Shown: piece after piece, positions 21,920 through 31,464 of the stretch | Layout of the letters: every line of letters begins with the position of its first letter | Position numbering within the stretch: position 1 is the first letter of the stretch | NCBI RefSeq assembly: GCF_003600645.1 | Contig: NZ_CP032482.1 | Span: 310,001-374,000 of the forward strand | Length of the DNA stretch: 64,000 bases | Direction of reading: 5' to 3' | DNA from: Yersinia rochesterensis | Lineage (GTDB): Bacteria > Pseudomonadota > Gammaproteobacteria > Enterobacterales > Enterobacteriaceae | The notes under the pieces: generated by a model | The model's database searches: none | What the model saw: the letters and a program-made list of their open reading frames with translations, nothing else | What the model was told of the DNA's origin: nothing | Program-made: the position numbers and the translations under genes

Positions 21920-22135
21920 ATGGACATAAACGCATTAGTGAATGGGCTGGCACAAAGCATCAATAAGATTGGTCAGGATTTTCAAAGCCAGATGGCATCC
22001 GGTAATCCCTCGGATCCTGAGCATATGCTAAAGATGCAATTTGCTATGCAGCAGTATTCATCTTATATCAATTTCAGCAGTGCTTTGATGAAGGGAATTA
22101 AGGATATGACCAGTGGGATTATTGCCAAAATATGA
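21920..22135 (+). CDS. sctF: SsaG/SctF, T3SS needle subunit
   Basis: This 71-residue protein has exactly the length of Salmonella SsaG and shares the C-terminal pattern MKGIKDMTSGIIAKI. It polymerises into the needle. I chose the ATG at 21920, preceded by AGGAGG, over an upstream in-frame ATG at 21878 inside the AraC gene. It overlaps the next gene by 4 nt (ATGA). Confidence 0.93.
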   Translation: MDINALVNGLAQSINKIGQDFQSQMASGNPSDPEHMLKMQFAMQQYSSYINFSSALMKGIKDMTSGIIAKI

Positions 22136-22407
22136 TTTTACTTTCAGCTCCTTGTCGCCAGTTAGTGGTGGAGGCCGCATTGGCGGGAGTCAACCACAGC
22201 TTGCTGGCAGAGGCTCGCGATATTCTTAACGTATTGCCCCAGTTAATTCCTGAACCTCAAGTGCGTTTAGTCTGTGAGGCAATGCTGTTATTTGGGCTTA
22301 ATCGCCAAACTGAAGCATTGGCGTTATTGGCGACCTCCTCCTCTCAGGATGCTCAGGGCATGTTGGCTTTGTTGCAACAAGGGATTGCTTGTTCTGCCAA
22401 GATGTAA
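22132..22407 (+). CDS. ssaH: SsaH-like needle chaperone (YscG family)
   Basis: This 91-residue, leucine- and alanine-rich helical protein lies between needle and rod genes, the ssaH position. YscG-type proteins are TPR-like chaperones that hold the needle subunit together with a YscE-type partner, here probably the ssaE product. It is translationally coupled to ssaG. Confidence 0.78.
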   Translation: MILLSAPCRQLVVEAALAGVNHSLLAEARDILNVLPQLIPEPQVRLVCEAMLLFGLNRQTEALALLATSSSQDAQGMLALLQQGIACSAKM

Positions 22408-22447
22408 ACCTGCGCGATAAACATTTTTATTAAAGCGAGATTATCCG

Positions 22448-22696
22448 ATGGAAATTGATGCTATCAAAGCCGCCGTTAAATTGAATATCCCCTCTCAGCC
22501 ACCTGCCGACGTCCAGCACATCGCTAAGTTTGCTCAGTTAATGCAGCCGACTGAACCGGCCACGGCCATGATGTCTCCAGACCCATTGTTATCCATGCAG
22601 TCTGAATGGATGCATGCCACATTAGCCATTGATTTGACGGCTAAAGTTGCCGGTGTTATCGGGCAAAACATTAATAAATTGGTCAATATGCAATGA
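22448..22696 (+). CDS. sctI: SsaI/SctI, T3SS inner rod protein
   Basis: This 82-residue protein has the same length as SsaI. The C-terminal helix (KVAGVIGQNINKLVNMQ) is typical of inner rod subunits such as PrgJ and YscI. It sits between the needle chaperone and the lipoprotein ring gene and overlaps the latter by 4 nt. Confidence 0.88.
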   Translation: MEIDAIKAAVKLNIPSQPPADVQHIAKFAQLMQPTEPATAMMSPDPLLSMQSEWMHATLAIDLTAKVAGVIGQNINKLVNMQ

Positions 22697-23424
22697 AACA
22701 GGTGCGGCGCACGGTAGCGCTATTACTGGTCGTGATGTCGCTTTCTGGCTGTGGTATGGAGTTGTATAGCGGGCTGTCGGAAGGGGAAGCTAACCAGATG
22801 CTGGCGTTATTGATGTTGCACCAAATCAAAGCGGAAAAACAATCTGAGAAAGGCGGGACGGTCGGGCTGAATGTCGATAAAAGTCAGTTTATTAACGCGG
22901 TGGAGCTGCTACGCCAGCATGGTTTTCCTCGCCAGCGCTTTGCCACCGTGGATCAGCTGTTCCCGTCGAATCAGTTGGTGACTTCGCCGGGGCAAGAACA
23001 GGCCAAAATGGTCTATTTAAAAGAGCAACAGTTGGAAAGTATGCTGAGCCATATGGATGGGGTGATTCAAGCTGATGTGACCATTGCCATGCCAGCGCCG
23101 ACAGACGGGAAAAGCAGTGTCCCCCATGCTGCCTCGGTGTTTATAAAATATTCGCCAGAGGTCAATTTACTGAGCTATCAGCCACAAATTAAGAACCTGG
23201 TCCGCGATGGTATTCCTGGGATTGATTTTTCACAAATTAGTGTGGTGATGCAGCCCGCTAATTATCGATTCACTGCCCCGGTAACACGGCAACAAAGCCA
23301 CTCAGAAGCGGCCCTACAATGGCTATTACGTCATGCCGCGACATTACAAATCGTCTTAGGCGCGTTGCTGGTGTTGTTGGTCGGGCTGTCGACCGCCTGC
23401 TTATTGCGCTATCTGCGGCGATAA
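22693..23424 (+). CDS. sctJ: SsaJ/SctJ, T3SS inner-membrane ring lipoprotein
   Basis: This 243-residue lipoprotein belongs to the YscJ/MxiJ/PrgK family. It has a signal peptide with lipobox LSGC (Cys 20), two periplasmic ring modules, and a C-terminal membrane segment (about residues 216-236) followed by arginines. It forms the inner ring of the basal body. Confidence 0.95.
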   Translation: MKQVRRTVALLLVVMSLSGCGMELYSGLSEGEANQMLALLMLHQIKAEKQSEKGGTVGLNVDKSQFINAVELLRQHGFPRQRFATVDQLFPSNQLVTSPGQEQAKMVYLKEQQLESMLSHMDGVIQADVTIAMPAPTDGKSSVPHAASVFIKYSPEVNLLSYQPQIKNLVRDGIPGIDFSQISVVMQPANYRFTAPVTRQQSHSEAALQWLLRHAATLQIVLGALLVLLVGLSTACLLRYLRR

Positions 23425-23440
23425 ATGGCCGGAGGAAAGG

Positions 23441-24034
23441 ATGATATTGCCGTTAACTCCCGATATTCGTTATTTGCATCAGTTAGCCTGGCGGCCAGCC
23501 CAATTTGCCCATCCATTGTGGTTGGCGGCGGCTGGCGTTAACACAGAAAGTTATTGTTATGGCCGCAGCCAATTGCTGGATACCGCGTTGAATGCGGAGC
23601 TAAATCGCTTGCGAAACTTTCCTCAACAGGCGCTGCCCGCCGTCTTGAGTCAGCAACAGCAATGTCAAATAGTGGCATCTGAGCGCTTGTCGGCCCGCTG
23701 TTTGGCGTTGGGATTGGTTCATTTACAGTGTGATGATTATCTGCGCTTTCGCAGTTACCGGCAGTCACTCTCGCCGCTATTAAGTGAGGACGATATTCAG
23801 CAACTTATGGGGATGGGGTATCGCGGCCACCTTCCTGCCAGATTAAATCCACAACAATTGCCCGCTGTTGCTTTGCGGTTGGGGCAGAGTCTTGCTCATG
23901 GTGCCCGCGGTGATGATGTGGTGTGGCGGGCAATGTCTATTTCGTTACCTCCGTTAACACGGGCGTTATCTTTGCCGCGGGCGCTATCCCTTTCGGTTGA
24001 TCATTGGTTAACCCGGTTAGAGCGTTTGTTGTGA
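23441..24034 (+). CDS. sctK: SctK-like sorting-platform protein (STM1410 position)
   Basis: This 197-residue protein lies between sctJ and sctL, the place of STM1410 in SPI-2 and of SctK (YscK/OrgA) proteins in other systems. SctK joins the cytoplasmic sorting platform to the ring. The sequence is leucine- and proline-rich, with the N-terminal pattern PDIRYLHQLAWRPAQFAHP. It ends in GTGA, shared with the next start. Confidence 0.75.
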   Translation: MILPLTPDIRYLHQLAWRPAQFAHPLWLAAAGVNTESYCYGRSQLLDTALNAELNRLRNFPQQALPAVLSQQQQCQIVASERLSARCLALGLVHLQCDDYLRFRSYRQSLSPLLSEDDIQQLMGMGYRGHLPARLNPQQLPAVALRLGQSLAHGARGDDVVWRAMSISLPPLTRALSLPRALSLSVDHWLTRLERLL

Positions 24035-24708
24035 ATCCTTTTCAGATTCGAGTGGAAAAATTTGATTTTTCACTGCCTCTTGGCGGTGTTATCCCAGCGG
24101 CTCAGTTACAGGAAATGGAACAGTGTCGCGATAGGGTGTCAGATGCTCACAGGCAAGCAGCAGACATAGTGCAAAGCGCGCAGGCCGAGAGTGCGCGGCT
24201 ACTGGCCCAGGCGCAACAACAGGTGGATAAGCTGCTCGAACACACGCGGAGCCAACTGGAAATTGATGTGTTAGCGCAGCATGTCAGCTGGTTAGTGGCG
24301 GCAGAGCAACTGGAATCTGTACTGATTACACAGGCTCGGGAGCTTATTTTGGCGGCGATTGCGTCGGTGGTAACTGCTTGGGCCGGGGAGCAAGAGGCGA
24401 GCCAGATTCTCATCCACCGCTTGGGGGCGCAAGTCGAGAAAATGGCTCTCGACGATGCGCAGGTGTTGCATGGGCTGATGCTGCGTGTTCATCCCCAGCA
24501 TTTTTCTGCCGTGGCCTCTGCTTTAGGGGCGCGAGTGCGGTGCATCGCAGATGAAAAAATGGCGTCAGATCAGGCGCAATTAAGCTCGCCGATGTTGCAA
24601 ATCACACTTTCTCTTCAGCACCATTTATCGCAACTTCTTCAGTGGTTACAGGAATCACCAAAGCAGGAATTCATCTCATCAGGAGCCGAGCATGATAAAT
24701 GCCCATAA
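24031..24708 (+). CDS. sctL: SsaK/SctL, T3SS ATPase stator protein
   Basis: Starting at the GTG at 24031, which overlaps the previous stop by 4 nt, the protein has 225 residues, close to SsaK (224). A TTG nine codons earlier is possible but less likely. Residues 35-85 are a coiled coil rich in A, Q and R, as in FliH/YscL stators. The protein binds the ATPase SctN and controls it. Confidence 0.9.
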   Translation: MNPFQIRVEKFDFSLPLGGVIPAAQLQEMEQCRDRVSDAHRQAADIVQSAQAESARLLAQAQQQVDKLLEHTRSQLEIDVLAQHVSWLVAAEQLESVLITQARELILAAIASVVTAWAGEQEASQILIHRLGAQVEKMALDDAQVLHGLMLRVHPQHFSAVASALGARVRCIADEKMASDQAQLSSPMLQITLSLQHHLSQLLQWLQESPKQEFISSGAEHDKCP

Positions 24709-25705
24709 TGTGTCCGAAACCCTTGCTGTTCATGGTTCGTCACTCCATGGATCTGAGCTTCATGGCGAAATAACACCCGCGCACTCGATTATGGCGTTAG
24801 CCAGCATGGAATTGTTGGAGGTCAGACAAACTGCATTGGAAGAAACCATGGAAGAAATCGGGCTGAGTTTGGGATCCCGATTAAAAGATCAAAAATCTGT
24901 CGAAGCTGAGGAACGCAGCCAACGTCGCCAAGAGTTACTGGTGAAGTTAATCTCCCAGTTATCCGGTAGCGCTGATTCTCTGCTACCGCAGAATATCCGG
25001 CTGGATATGGATATTTCGTCACTTGCCAGCCAACTCCGCCACGGGGGGCTATCGGTAGGGCAGCAAATCTTGTTGCTGGCCGCGATGCTGGCCTACAGCA
25101 AAAATAATCCGTTACGCCGCCGCAGCTTATCGCAATTACTTGAACCGCTATTGGAAGAGGGCGGCTGGGAAATCGAGTTATTTGGTTTGTTCGAACTGGG
25201 CAGTCAGGAAAGCCAAGGGCTAGGTGCTATCAAGCAATTGTTCGCACAAAGTATTGAGCAAAATGAGTTGTCCGTTGCAGAGTGGTTTTCGCAGGTTAGC
25301 CGCTGGCCGCAGCGCCAGCAACGTGTGCGGGTATTAATGCGCGCGGTGGCATTTGATTTAGCTTCTCAACCGCCCCCTCAACGTGGTGAGCGTCTGGCCG
25401 CCACATTGTATCAACTTCGTCGTTTGCTGATGTTTTTAGGGCTGGAAGATCATTGCAATCACATGGGGAGGGCCTGTGGCGTGGCGGGGGATGTGATTCT
25501 GCATGAAGTGTTGGCGGTGGTGGGCCAGCCTTGGCTATTTAGCCGTTGGCTACAGCCCCGGATTGAAGTGATTACTGGGCCGGACACCAAGACACGCAAT
25601 AGATTTATTCGCCGATTTTATGAGTTATTCAACCTTATGCCGGTTGATTGTTTTAATGATCAAGAGCAGCAGCAGCAGGTTTTGGCGGTATTGCTGGAGA
25701 TGTGA
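24692..25705 (+). CDS. sctW: SsaL/SctW, T3SS gatekeeper
   Basis: This 337-residue protein matches SsaL (338) and belongs to the YopN/InvE/MxiC family, which decides the order in which translocators and effectors are exported. AGGAG precedes the start, and the gene overlaps sctL by 17 nt. In Salmonella it works with SpiC and SsaM, both of which have homologues here. Confidence 0.92.
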   Translation: MINAHNVSETLAVHGSSLHGSELHGEITPAHSIMALASMELLEVRQTALEETMEEIGLSLGSRLKDQKSVEAEERSQRRQELLVKLISQLSGSADSLLPQNIRLDMDISSLASQLRHGGLSVGQQILLLAAMLAYSKNNPLRRRSLSQLLEPLLEEGGWEIELFGLFELGSQESQGLGAIKQLFAQSIEQNELSVAEWFSQVSRWPQRQQRVRVLMRAVAFDLASQPPPQRGERLAATLYQLRRLLMFLGLEDHCNHMGRACGVAGDVILHEVLAVVGQPWLFSRWLQPRIEVITGPDTKTRNRFIRRFYELFNLMPVDCFNDQEQQQQVLAVLLEM

Positions 25706-25790
25706 TTTTACAATTCAGGCGAATGCCCGATAGTGTGAGAATTGTTGGCTGTTTATTATTTCAATAATGTATATCAATGGGCTTCGGGTG

Positions 25791-26162
25791 ATGGAAATGG
25801 ATTTAGTCGCGACCCGTAACCTCCAGCTGTTCATCCAAATGGCGGAATTACCTTGCTCGGCAATCACCTCGTGCATGGAATGGCACATAGGGTCGCAGCG
25901 AATTTTCCTTGAGTGGCGCAATGCGCGGCTATTACTGACCACGGGCGTGCAACATCGGCATTATCACCATGAGGACTTATTGCTGCTACAGGAATGTTGG
26001 CAACTCGAACGTTTTAATGGGGTTCCTCAGCGCATTTACTTATTGAAAATGGGCATGATGGTCAGTTGCTCCCCTCCGGCGTCATCGGGAGCCGAGTGTT
26101 GGTATCAGCTTTATCAGCAACAGTGCGCTTTACTCCGCCGCTTGCCAGGAGAATACCGATGA
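25791..26162 (+). CDS. ssaM: SsaM-like T3SS gatekeeper partner
   Basis: Starting at 25791 the protein has 123 residues, and [16 protein letters not shown] lines up with MDWDLITERNIQLFIQ of SsaM. A later [13 protein letters not shown] matches MSCSPPLSSSAE. An upstream ATG at 25767 would extend it by eight residues without support. SsaM forms a complex with SpiC and SsaL. The stop overlaps the ssaV start (ATGA). Confidence 0.88.
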   Translation: MEMDLVATRNLQLFIQMAELPCSAITSCMEWHIGSQRIFLEWRNARLLLTTGVQHRHYHHEDLLLLQECWQLERFNGVPQRIYLLKMGMMVSCSPPASSGAECWYQLYQQQCALLRRLPGEYR

Positions 26163-28198
26163 GAGAATCGGCCCTGACACGCGGCCTGATGATGATCGCG
26201 GCGCGGCAGGATGTTTTCTTAGCGATCATGTTGCTGGTGGCGATCTTTATGATGATCTTGCCACTGCCCACCGTCATGGTGGATGTGCTGATTGCTGTTA
26301 ACCTCGCGTTCTCCGTTATCCTGCTGATGATCTCAATTTATCTGCGCGATCCGCTCGAATTCTCGGTTTTCCCGTCGCTGCTACTTATCACCACACTTTA
26401 TCGGCTGGCACTGACCATCAGCACCACGCGGCTGGTGTTGCTCCAGCACGATGCCGGTGAAATTGTCGAGGCATTCGGTCAGTTTGTGGTTGGGGGCAAT
26501 CTGGCGGTGGGGTTGATCATTTTTACCATTATCACCGTGGTGCAGTTTATCGTGATTACCAAAGGCTCGGAGCGCGTCGCCGAAGTGAGCGCCCGCTTTT
26601 CACTCGACGGCATGCCGGGCAAGCAAATGAGCATTGATGGTGATATGCGAGCCGGGGTGATTGACTCCGCCGAAGCTGGGCGCTTGCGCGAGCGGGTGCA
26701 AAAAGAAAGCCGCCTGTTTGGTGCCATGGACGGGGCGATGAAGTTTGTTAAAGGGGATGCCATTGCCGGAATTATTGTCATTCTGGTGAATATTATTGGC
26801 GGCATCACTATTGGGGTGCTGCAACATAATATGTCGGCGGAACAGGCGATGACCACTTATGCGGTGTTATCCGTCGGCGATGGTTTATGTGCTCAAATCC
26901 CGTCATTACTGATTTCTATCACCGCCGGGATTATTGTTACCCGCGTTCCAGGCAGTGATAAACAGAGCTTGGCCAAAGACTTAGCCGTGCAGGTGGGGCG
27001 TCAACCCGATGCTTTGTGGCTGGCGGCAGCCATTTTGACCGTTTTTGCTCTATTACCGGGTTTCCCTTTCCTGATTTTTATCACTTTAGCCGCGCTGGTC
27101 GCCACCCCAGCATTTTTACTGTATCGGAAAAAGCAGCAGAGTGCCGGGGCCAGTGCCAGCGGCAAGAATATGCTTTCGTCGGCTAACACCATGACGCCTG
27201 GCGCGGTGCCGCTGATGTTGTATTGCGCCCCCAATTTACATTATCCCCATTTGGGGCGGGACATTGATGGCCTGCGCTGGCGCTGGTTTGAGCATCTTGG
27301 TGTGCCATTGCCCGAGGTAGTTATCCGCAGTTCTCCGACATTGGCCGAAAATGAGCTGTCAATTCGGGTTTATCAGGAGCAAGTGCTGAAATTGATTTTA
27401 CCTGCCGATGACTTATTACTGCTCCAGCCCAGTGCGGCACTGGCGACTCGCAGCCAAACTCTGGGCATGAAAATGGGCGCTTTTGAGTGGTTGGCCGCTG
27501 AACAAGGGGGGCATGCCAGCACTTTGGGTCTCCCTTATGCGCAAGGGCATCAGCGCATTATTCATTGCTTAACTCGGGTACTTGAACGGCATACCGCCGA
27601 GTTTATCGGCGTGCAGGAAACCCGTTATCTGATGGATGCCATGGAAGCGCGTTACGGCGAGTTAGTCAAAGAACTACAGCGCCAAATGCCGGTCGGAAAA
27701 GTAGCAGAAATACTGCAACGGCTGGTGGAGGAGGATGTTTCGATCCGCGATTTGCGCACTATTTTTGGCGCGCTGGTGGCGTGGGCGCCCAAAGAGAAAG
27801 ACATCGTGATGCTGACCGAATATGTCCGTATCGCCTTACGTCGCCATGTGTGTGCCCGATTTAGCAAAAACCAAGCTTGGCTGCCGGTATTGCGGTTGGG
27901 GGAAGGGGCTGAAAACCTGATCCGCGAGTCTATCCGCCAGACCTCGGCGGGAACCTATTCTGCTCTGGGAGATAAACACTCGCGGCTAATTCTCGACAAA
28001 ATAAAAAGCGCATTTGCTGAAAACCCAGATGCGGTGCTACTGACCACCATTGATGTGCGGCGTTTTCTGCGCAAAATTGTTGAGCGGGATATTTTTGCGC
28101 TGCCGGTGCTTTCCTGGCAGGAATTGGGCGATGAAATGAATATTAAGGTGGCAAGCACCATCGAGCTTATCGGAGATGAGCTTGATGAAACCGCCTGA
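26159..28198 (+). CDS. sctV: SsaV/SctV, major export apparatus protein
   Basis: This 679-residue protein (SsaV has 681) has about eight membrane segments in the first 340 residues and a large cytoplasmic domain that forms the nonameric ring, as in FlhA/YscV. Family stretches such as [20 protein letters not shown] and IDADMRAG-like (IDGDMRAG) are present. The ATG at 26159 is chosen because it overlaps the ssaM stop, as in related operons; the frame is open further upstream without support. Confidence 0.95.
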   Translation: MRESALTRGLMMIAARQDVFLAIMLLVAIFMMILPLPTVMVDVLIAVNLAFSVILLMISIYLRDPLEFSVFPSLLLITTLYRLALTISTTRLVLLQHDAGEIVEAFGQFVVGGNLAVGLIIFTIITVVQFIVITKGSERVAEVSARFSLDGMPGKQMSIDGDMRAGVIDSAEAGRLRERVQKESRLFGAMDGAMKFVKGDAIAGIIVILVNIIGGITIGVLQHNMSAEQAMTTYAVLSVGDGLCAQIPSLLISITAGIIVTRVPGSDKQSLAKDLAVQVGRQPDALWLAAAILTVFALLPGFPFLIFITLAALVATPAFLLYRKKQQSAGASASGKNMLSSANTMTPGAVPLMLYCAPNLHYPHLGRDIDGLRWRWFEHLGVPLPEVVIRSSPTLAENELSIRVYQEQVLKLILPADDLLLLQPSAALATRSQTLGMKMGAFEWLAAEQGGHASTLGLPYAQGHQRIIHCLTRVLERHTAEFIGVQETRYLMDAMEARYGELVKELQRQMPVGKVAEILQRLVEEDVSIRDLRTIFGALVAWAPKEKDIVMLTEYVRIALRRHVCARFSKNQAWLPVLRLGEGAENLIRESIRQTSAGTYSALGDKHSRLILDKIKSAFAENPDAVLLTTIDVRRFLRKIVERDIFALPVLSWQELGDEMNIKVASTIELIGDELDETA

Positions 28199-29525
28199 TA
28201 TCGCACGATTAAGCACCCAGTTGCAGCAACAATTGCGCTTACCGCCTTGCCCGCCAAGCGGCATGGTGTCTTGCGGGCCGATCTTGGATGTCGGCCCAAC
28301 ACTGTTACGCGCCCATTTACCCGGTGTGGCGCTGGGGGAATTATGCCAAATCGCCTCACCGGATAGGTTGGCTGAAGTGGTCGCCATTGAGCAGCAAACG
28401 GCATTGTTATCCCCGTTTTCCTCTTCCGTTGGCTTGCGATGTGGTCAATGGATTTCTCCATTGGGGTATGCGCACCGTGTCAGAGTTGGGGATGATTTGG
28501 TCGGGCGGGTATTGGACGGTTTGGGGGAGCCGATGGACGGTGGCTCGCCCCTGAGCGGACATTGGTGTGAATTGGATTGCCCGCCGCCAGACCCACTCAC
28601 TCGCCAACCCGTCCAGCAAATATTGACCACCGGTATTCGCGCCATTGACGGCGTATTGAGCTGTGGCGAAGGGCAGCGAATGGGGATTTTTGCCGCCGCC
28701 GGAGTAGGGAAAAGCAGCTTATTGAGCATGTTATGTGGCGGCTGTTCGGCGGATATTACCGTGTTGGCGCTGATTGGTGAACGCGGCCGAGAAGTGCGGG
28801 AATTCCTCGAGCAAGTGCTCACGCCCCAAACTCGCGCCCGCACTGTGGTGGTGGTGGCCACTTCCGATCGCCCCGCGCTGGAGCGGCTAAAAGGTCTTTA
28901 TACCGCCACCACAGTAGCCGAATATTTCCGTGAGCGCGGGTTGAAAGTGCTGTTAATGGCCGATTCGCTCACCCGCTACGCCAGGGCGGCGCGTGAAATT
29001 GGCTTGGCGGCGGGGGAACACCCGGTGATGGGCAGTTTCCCCGCCAGTGTTTTTGCGGCCCTGCCGCGGTTACTTGAGCGGGCGGGTAATAGCGAGCGCG
29101 GCAGTATCACGGCTTTTTACACCGTGCTGGTCGAGGGCGATGACATGAATGAGCCGGTGGCCGATGAGGTGCGCTCGCTGTTGGACGGGCACCTTGTTTT
29201 ATCGCGACAACTGGCGGGGGCCGGGCATTATCCGGCCATTGATATTGCCGCCAGTGTCAGCCGTATCATGCCGCAAATTGTCAGTGCGGAGCATCGGGCA
29301 TTGGCACAAAAACTGCGCCATCTACAGGCCCGCTATCAGGAAATCGAATTGCTGGTGCGAGTGGGTGAATATCAGGAAGGGCAAGATTTACAAGCCGATG
29401 AGGCGCTACAGCGCTACCCGGCTATTTGTGCTTTCTTGCAACAGGAGAATGCATTATTCGCGCGCGAAACCGACACCGCCGGGCTTACTCACACCTTGGC
29501 GCAGCTCGCGCAAGCACTGGGTTAA
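28185..29525 (+). CDS. sctN: SsaN/SctN, T3SS ATPase
   Basis: This protein of about 446 residues is a FliI/YscN-type hexameric ATPase that strips chaperones and unfolds substrates. The Walker A ([12 protein letters not shown], about residues 168-180), Walker B ([17 protein letters not shown]) and the [12 protein letters not shown] stretch are all intact. A GGAG 9 nt before the ATG at 28185 supports that start; an ATG three codons earlier is also possible. It overlaps sctV by 14 nt. Confidence 0.96.
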   Translation: MKPPDIARLSTQLQQQLRLPPCPPSGMVSCGPILDVGPTLLRAHLPGVALGELCQIASPDRLAEVVAIEQQTALLSPFSSSVGLRCGQWISPLGYAHRVRVGDDLVGRVLDGLGEPMDGGSPLSGHWCELDCPPPDPLTRQPVQQILTTGIRAIDGVLSCGEGQRMGIFAAAGVGKSSLLSMLCGGCSADITVLALIGERGREVREFLEQVLTPQTRARTVVVVATSDRPALERLKGLYTATTVAEYFRERGLKVLLMADSLTRYARAAREIGLAAGEHPVMGSFPASVFAALPRLLERAGNSERGSITAFYTVLVEGDDMNEPVADEVRSLLDGHLVLSRQLAGAGHYPAIDIAASVSRIMPQIVSAEHRALAQKLRHLQARYQEIELLVRVGEYQEGQDLQADEALQRYPAICAFLQQENALFARETDTAGLTHTLAQLAQALG

Positions 29526-29542
29526 GCCATCCCACATTAGCG

Positions 29543-29923
29543 ATTTTTCTGCGCTTACTGGCATTGCGCCAACACCAAGAGCGCCGATTGCGTCGCCAAT
29601 TAATAAGTTTGCAGCAAGAAGAGCAACAACAAGAACAGCAATTGGCGCACTTCCATCAAACACGCCAAGGGCTATGTCAGCAATTACAAATACTTGCTCA
29701 ATGGCGCGGTACGCTGAACCCGACCGAAGCGCGGGATCAAAGAGCTTTGCAGCACCAAACCTATCAGGGGGAGCGGCGGCTGCAAAAATCACTCGCTGAG
29801 CTAGCGGCTCGACGGCTGCAACAGCAAGCCGCCATTACAGCACAACTGGCGCTATTACGGACTAATCAGCGCGAGCAGGAAAAATTACGGATGTTAATCA
29901 AAGATGAGTCGAATCGATGTTGA
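29543..29923 (+). CDS. sctO: SsaO/SctO-like T3SS stalk protein (start uncertain)
   Basis: The frame encodes a coiled-coil protein rich in Q, R, L and E, and LAIFLRLLALRQHQERRLRRQ resembles the N-terminus of SsaO. SctO is the FliJ-like stalk that links ATPase and export gate. No ATG lies near the expected start: the frame offers ATT (29543), CTG (29549, 29558) and TTG (29564), or a GTG at 29426 deep inside sctN. I placed the start at the ATT by alignment only. It overlaps sctP by 20 nt. Confidence 0.75.
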   Translation: MFLRLLALRQHQERRLRRQLISLQQEEQQQEQQLAHFHQTRQGLCQQLQILAQWRGTLNPTEARDQRALQHQTYQGERRLQKSLAELAARRLQQQAAITAQLALLRTNQREQEKLRMLIKDESNRC

Positions 29924-30302
29924 AGGTGCAATACCGCCCCTCAGTGAGGGACACTTTAGCGGCGAACCGTCGCAAAATTTAGGTAATGAGAGACAAAAAC
30001 AGCAATTTTCCCGCTATCTCCCTCTGCGTTCATCTTCCATGCAGGATATGGCCTATGCAATGGCGAACTCGGGTCATGAAAATGTGATGCAGACGGACTA
30101 CCGCATCGTCAGTGGGGCACTGGCTGGCACTCGGGTTCATGTCAGTCTGGCGGCTCATGGTTTGGTTATTGTGCTCAGTCACGGCAACTGGGGTTTGGCC
30201 GAGCGCCTACAGCGCCTGCAATCTCGCTGGCAACAACAACTGCATCAATTGGGCTTCCCTTGCGTGTTGGAGGTGACCCATGATGGCGATATTGTCGGCT
30301 GA
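29904..30302 (+). CDS. sctP: SsaP/SctP-like needle-length regulator
   Basis: This 132-residue protein has the size and place of SsaP (124 residues), between sctO and sctQ. SctP proteins set needle length and switch substrate specificity. The C-terminal half (RIVSGALAGTRVHVSLAAHG) looks like the conserved globular domain. It overlaps both neighbours. Confidence 0.75.
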   Translation: MSRIDVEGAIPPLSEGHFSGEPSQNLGNERQKQQFSRYLPLRSSSMQDMAYAMANSGHENVMQTDYRIVSGALAGTRVHVSLAAHGLVIVLSHGNWGLAERLQRLQSRWQQQLHQLGFPCVLEVTHDGDIVG

Positions 30303-31230
30303 ATTACGCCATATCAGTGCTGTGATTGGGCGTGGGCGTCATTCCAGCGGTGTTTGCGCCACATTGGCGCAGGTCGAGGGCGAGGGTGTTTACCTGCCAC
30401 TTCACTATGCTGGCAAGTCGTGCGGTTGCTGGCTATCACAGACTTGTTGGAACCACTGGCTAGCAGCTTCATTGGCTACCGATAATCCCCATTTACTGGC
30501 GACTGAATTGGTCAGTGCCATGGTTATTTGGGCTGTCAGCCCCTTGTCTGCTGTGCTGCCCGAGTTGGCGATTGATGCCCCCGCGCCAGTGGCGATGACA
30601 CTTCTGCCCCAATGGGCGGTGGTGTTGGCTTTCGAGCTGGAAGGCCAGTCACTCAGTGGCGTGTTGTTTGACTGGCCTTTGGCGGCGTTAGCTGAAACTT
30701 TGTCCGACTGGCACCAAGAGCGGGTTACCGAGCATGGCCTCCAGTGGCAGGCGGAGCTAGTGGTGGGGTGGAGCCGATTATCACTGCATCAATTGCAACA
30801 AATCAGGCCGGGGGATGGGGTGCGAATCAACTGTGCCGCTGAATGGGAACAAGGGAATTGTTGGTTATGGCAAAGGGAATTACCGCAGATTCACATCAAA
30901 CTGGAAGATGGAAACAGAATGACCATTCAACAAGTTAATGACGATATTGACGCCCTGCTCGTGCTGGATATTGCCGCGCTGCCGAAAATGCCACAGGCGG
31001 TGCAACTTGAGCAATTACCGCAAATACTGGTCATGGAAATTGGCCGCCTGACATTGCCGCTGAGTGACATCAAACAGTTAGATGTCGGGCAAACATTGGT
31101 TTGCCAAACCCACCTTTATGGTGAAGTGAATATCCGGCTACAGGGGCAGCCCGTCGGTAGTGGCAGTTTGTTGTGTTGTGATGGGCAGATGGTGGTGCGT
31201 ATCGATCAGTGGTTTATCCGGCACACTTGA
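30280..31230 (+). CDS. sctQ: SsaQ/SctQ, T3SS cytoplasmic (C-ring) protein
   Basis: This 316-residue protein (SsaQ has 322) belongs to the SpoA/FliN-FliM family and builds the sorting platform pods. The C-terminal SpoA domain covers about residues 235-312 (LVMEIGRLTLPLSDIKQL). An in-frame ATG at 30919 would yield a separate 103-residue C-terminal product, like the short SsaQ form known in Salmonella. GGAGG lies just before the ATG pair at 30280/30283. Confidence 0.92.
   Translation: MMAILSAELRHISAVIGRGRHSSGVCATLAQVEGEGVYLPLHYAGKSCGCWLSQTCWNHWLAASLATDNPHLLATELVSAMVIWAVSPLSAVLPELAIDAPAPVAMTLLPQWAVVLAFELEGQSLSGVLFDWPLAALAETLSDWHQERVTEHGLQWQAELVVGWSRLSLHQLQQIRPGDGVRINCAAEWEQGNCWLWQRELPQIHIKLEDGNRMTIQQVNDDIDALLVLDIAALPKMPQAVQLEQLPQILVMEIGRLTLPLSDIKQLDVGQTLVCQTHLYGEVNIRLQGQPVGSGSLLCCDGQMVVRIDQWFIRHT
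30919..31230 (+). CDS. Putative internal translation product of sctQ (short SctQ)
   Basis: An ATG at 30919 in the sctQ frame follows GGAAGATGGAAACAGA and would start a 103-residue SpoA-domain protein beginning MTIQQVNDD. Salmonella SsaQ and Yersinia YscQ both make such a short form, which joins the full-length protein. The position fits, but the ribosome-binding site is only moderate. Confidence 0.5.
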   Translation: MTIQQVNDDIDALLVLDIAALPKMPQAVQLEQLPQILVMEIGRLTLPLSDIKQLDVGQTLVCQTHLYGEVNIRLQGQPVGSGSLLCCDGQMVVRIDQWFIRHT

Positions 31231-31240
31231 TGCCGCAGCG
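31219..31240 (+). repeat. 22-bp direct repeat, copy 1 (spans the sctQ stop)
   Basis: A 22-bp sequence starting CGGCACACTTGATGCC occurs here and again at 31343-31364 without mismatch, 124 bp apart. Copy 1 includes the last codons and stop of sctQ. Confidence 0.85.
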
Positions 31241-31464
31241 GTGTTAGCGGCGCTCATGCACCCGAATCACTGACCTGAGTCAGCTCATCGGGATTTATTC
31301 ACTGGCTGCCTTGCTGCAACACCAATTGTTGTGGATAACAATCGGCACACTTGATGCCGCAGCGACGTTTATTCAGGCCATGACCTGATAGGGGATCGCG
31401 GTGAATCGATAAATACTAGGGGCATTCTTCTTCACCCAACAGGCCGATTTTTGCGGAATAGATT
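31231..31464 (+). other. Non-coding insert between sctQ and sctR with hairpin
   Basis: The T3SS genes before and after are packed end to end, but 234 nt without a gene separate sctQ and sctR. The stretch 31261-31292 can fold into a hairpin (CCCGA and CTGAC paired with GTCAG and TCGGG around CTGA). The surrounding sequence resembles an interspersed intergenic repeat that I associate with yersiniae, but I cannot name the family with confidence. The direct repeats at its two sides suggest an insertion or duplication. Confidence 0.55.
31343..31364 (+). repeat. 22-bp direct repeat, copy 2
   Basis: This is the exact second copy of the sequence at 31219-31240. It lies in the non-coding stretch before sctR. 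Confidence 0.85.

Noticed and set aside
29149..29799. 216-codon plus-strand frame overlapping sctN and sctO
   Set aside because: It is an alternate frame of two well-supported T3SS genes, with many arginines and prolines typical of shadow frames.
31219..31364. Pair of 22-bp repeats considered as a CRISPR
   Set aside because: Only two copies with one long interval, one copy inside a gene end, and no cas genes nearby.
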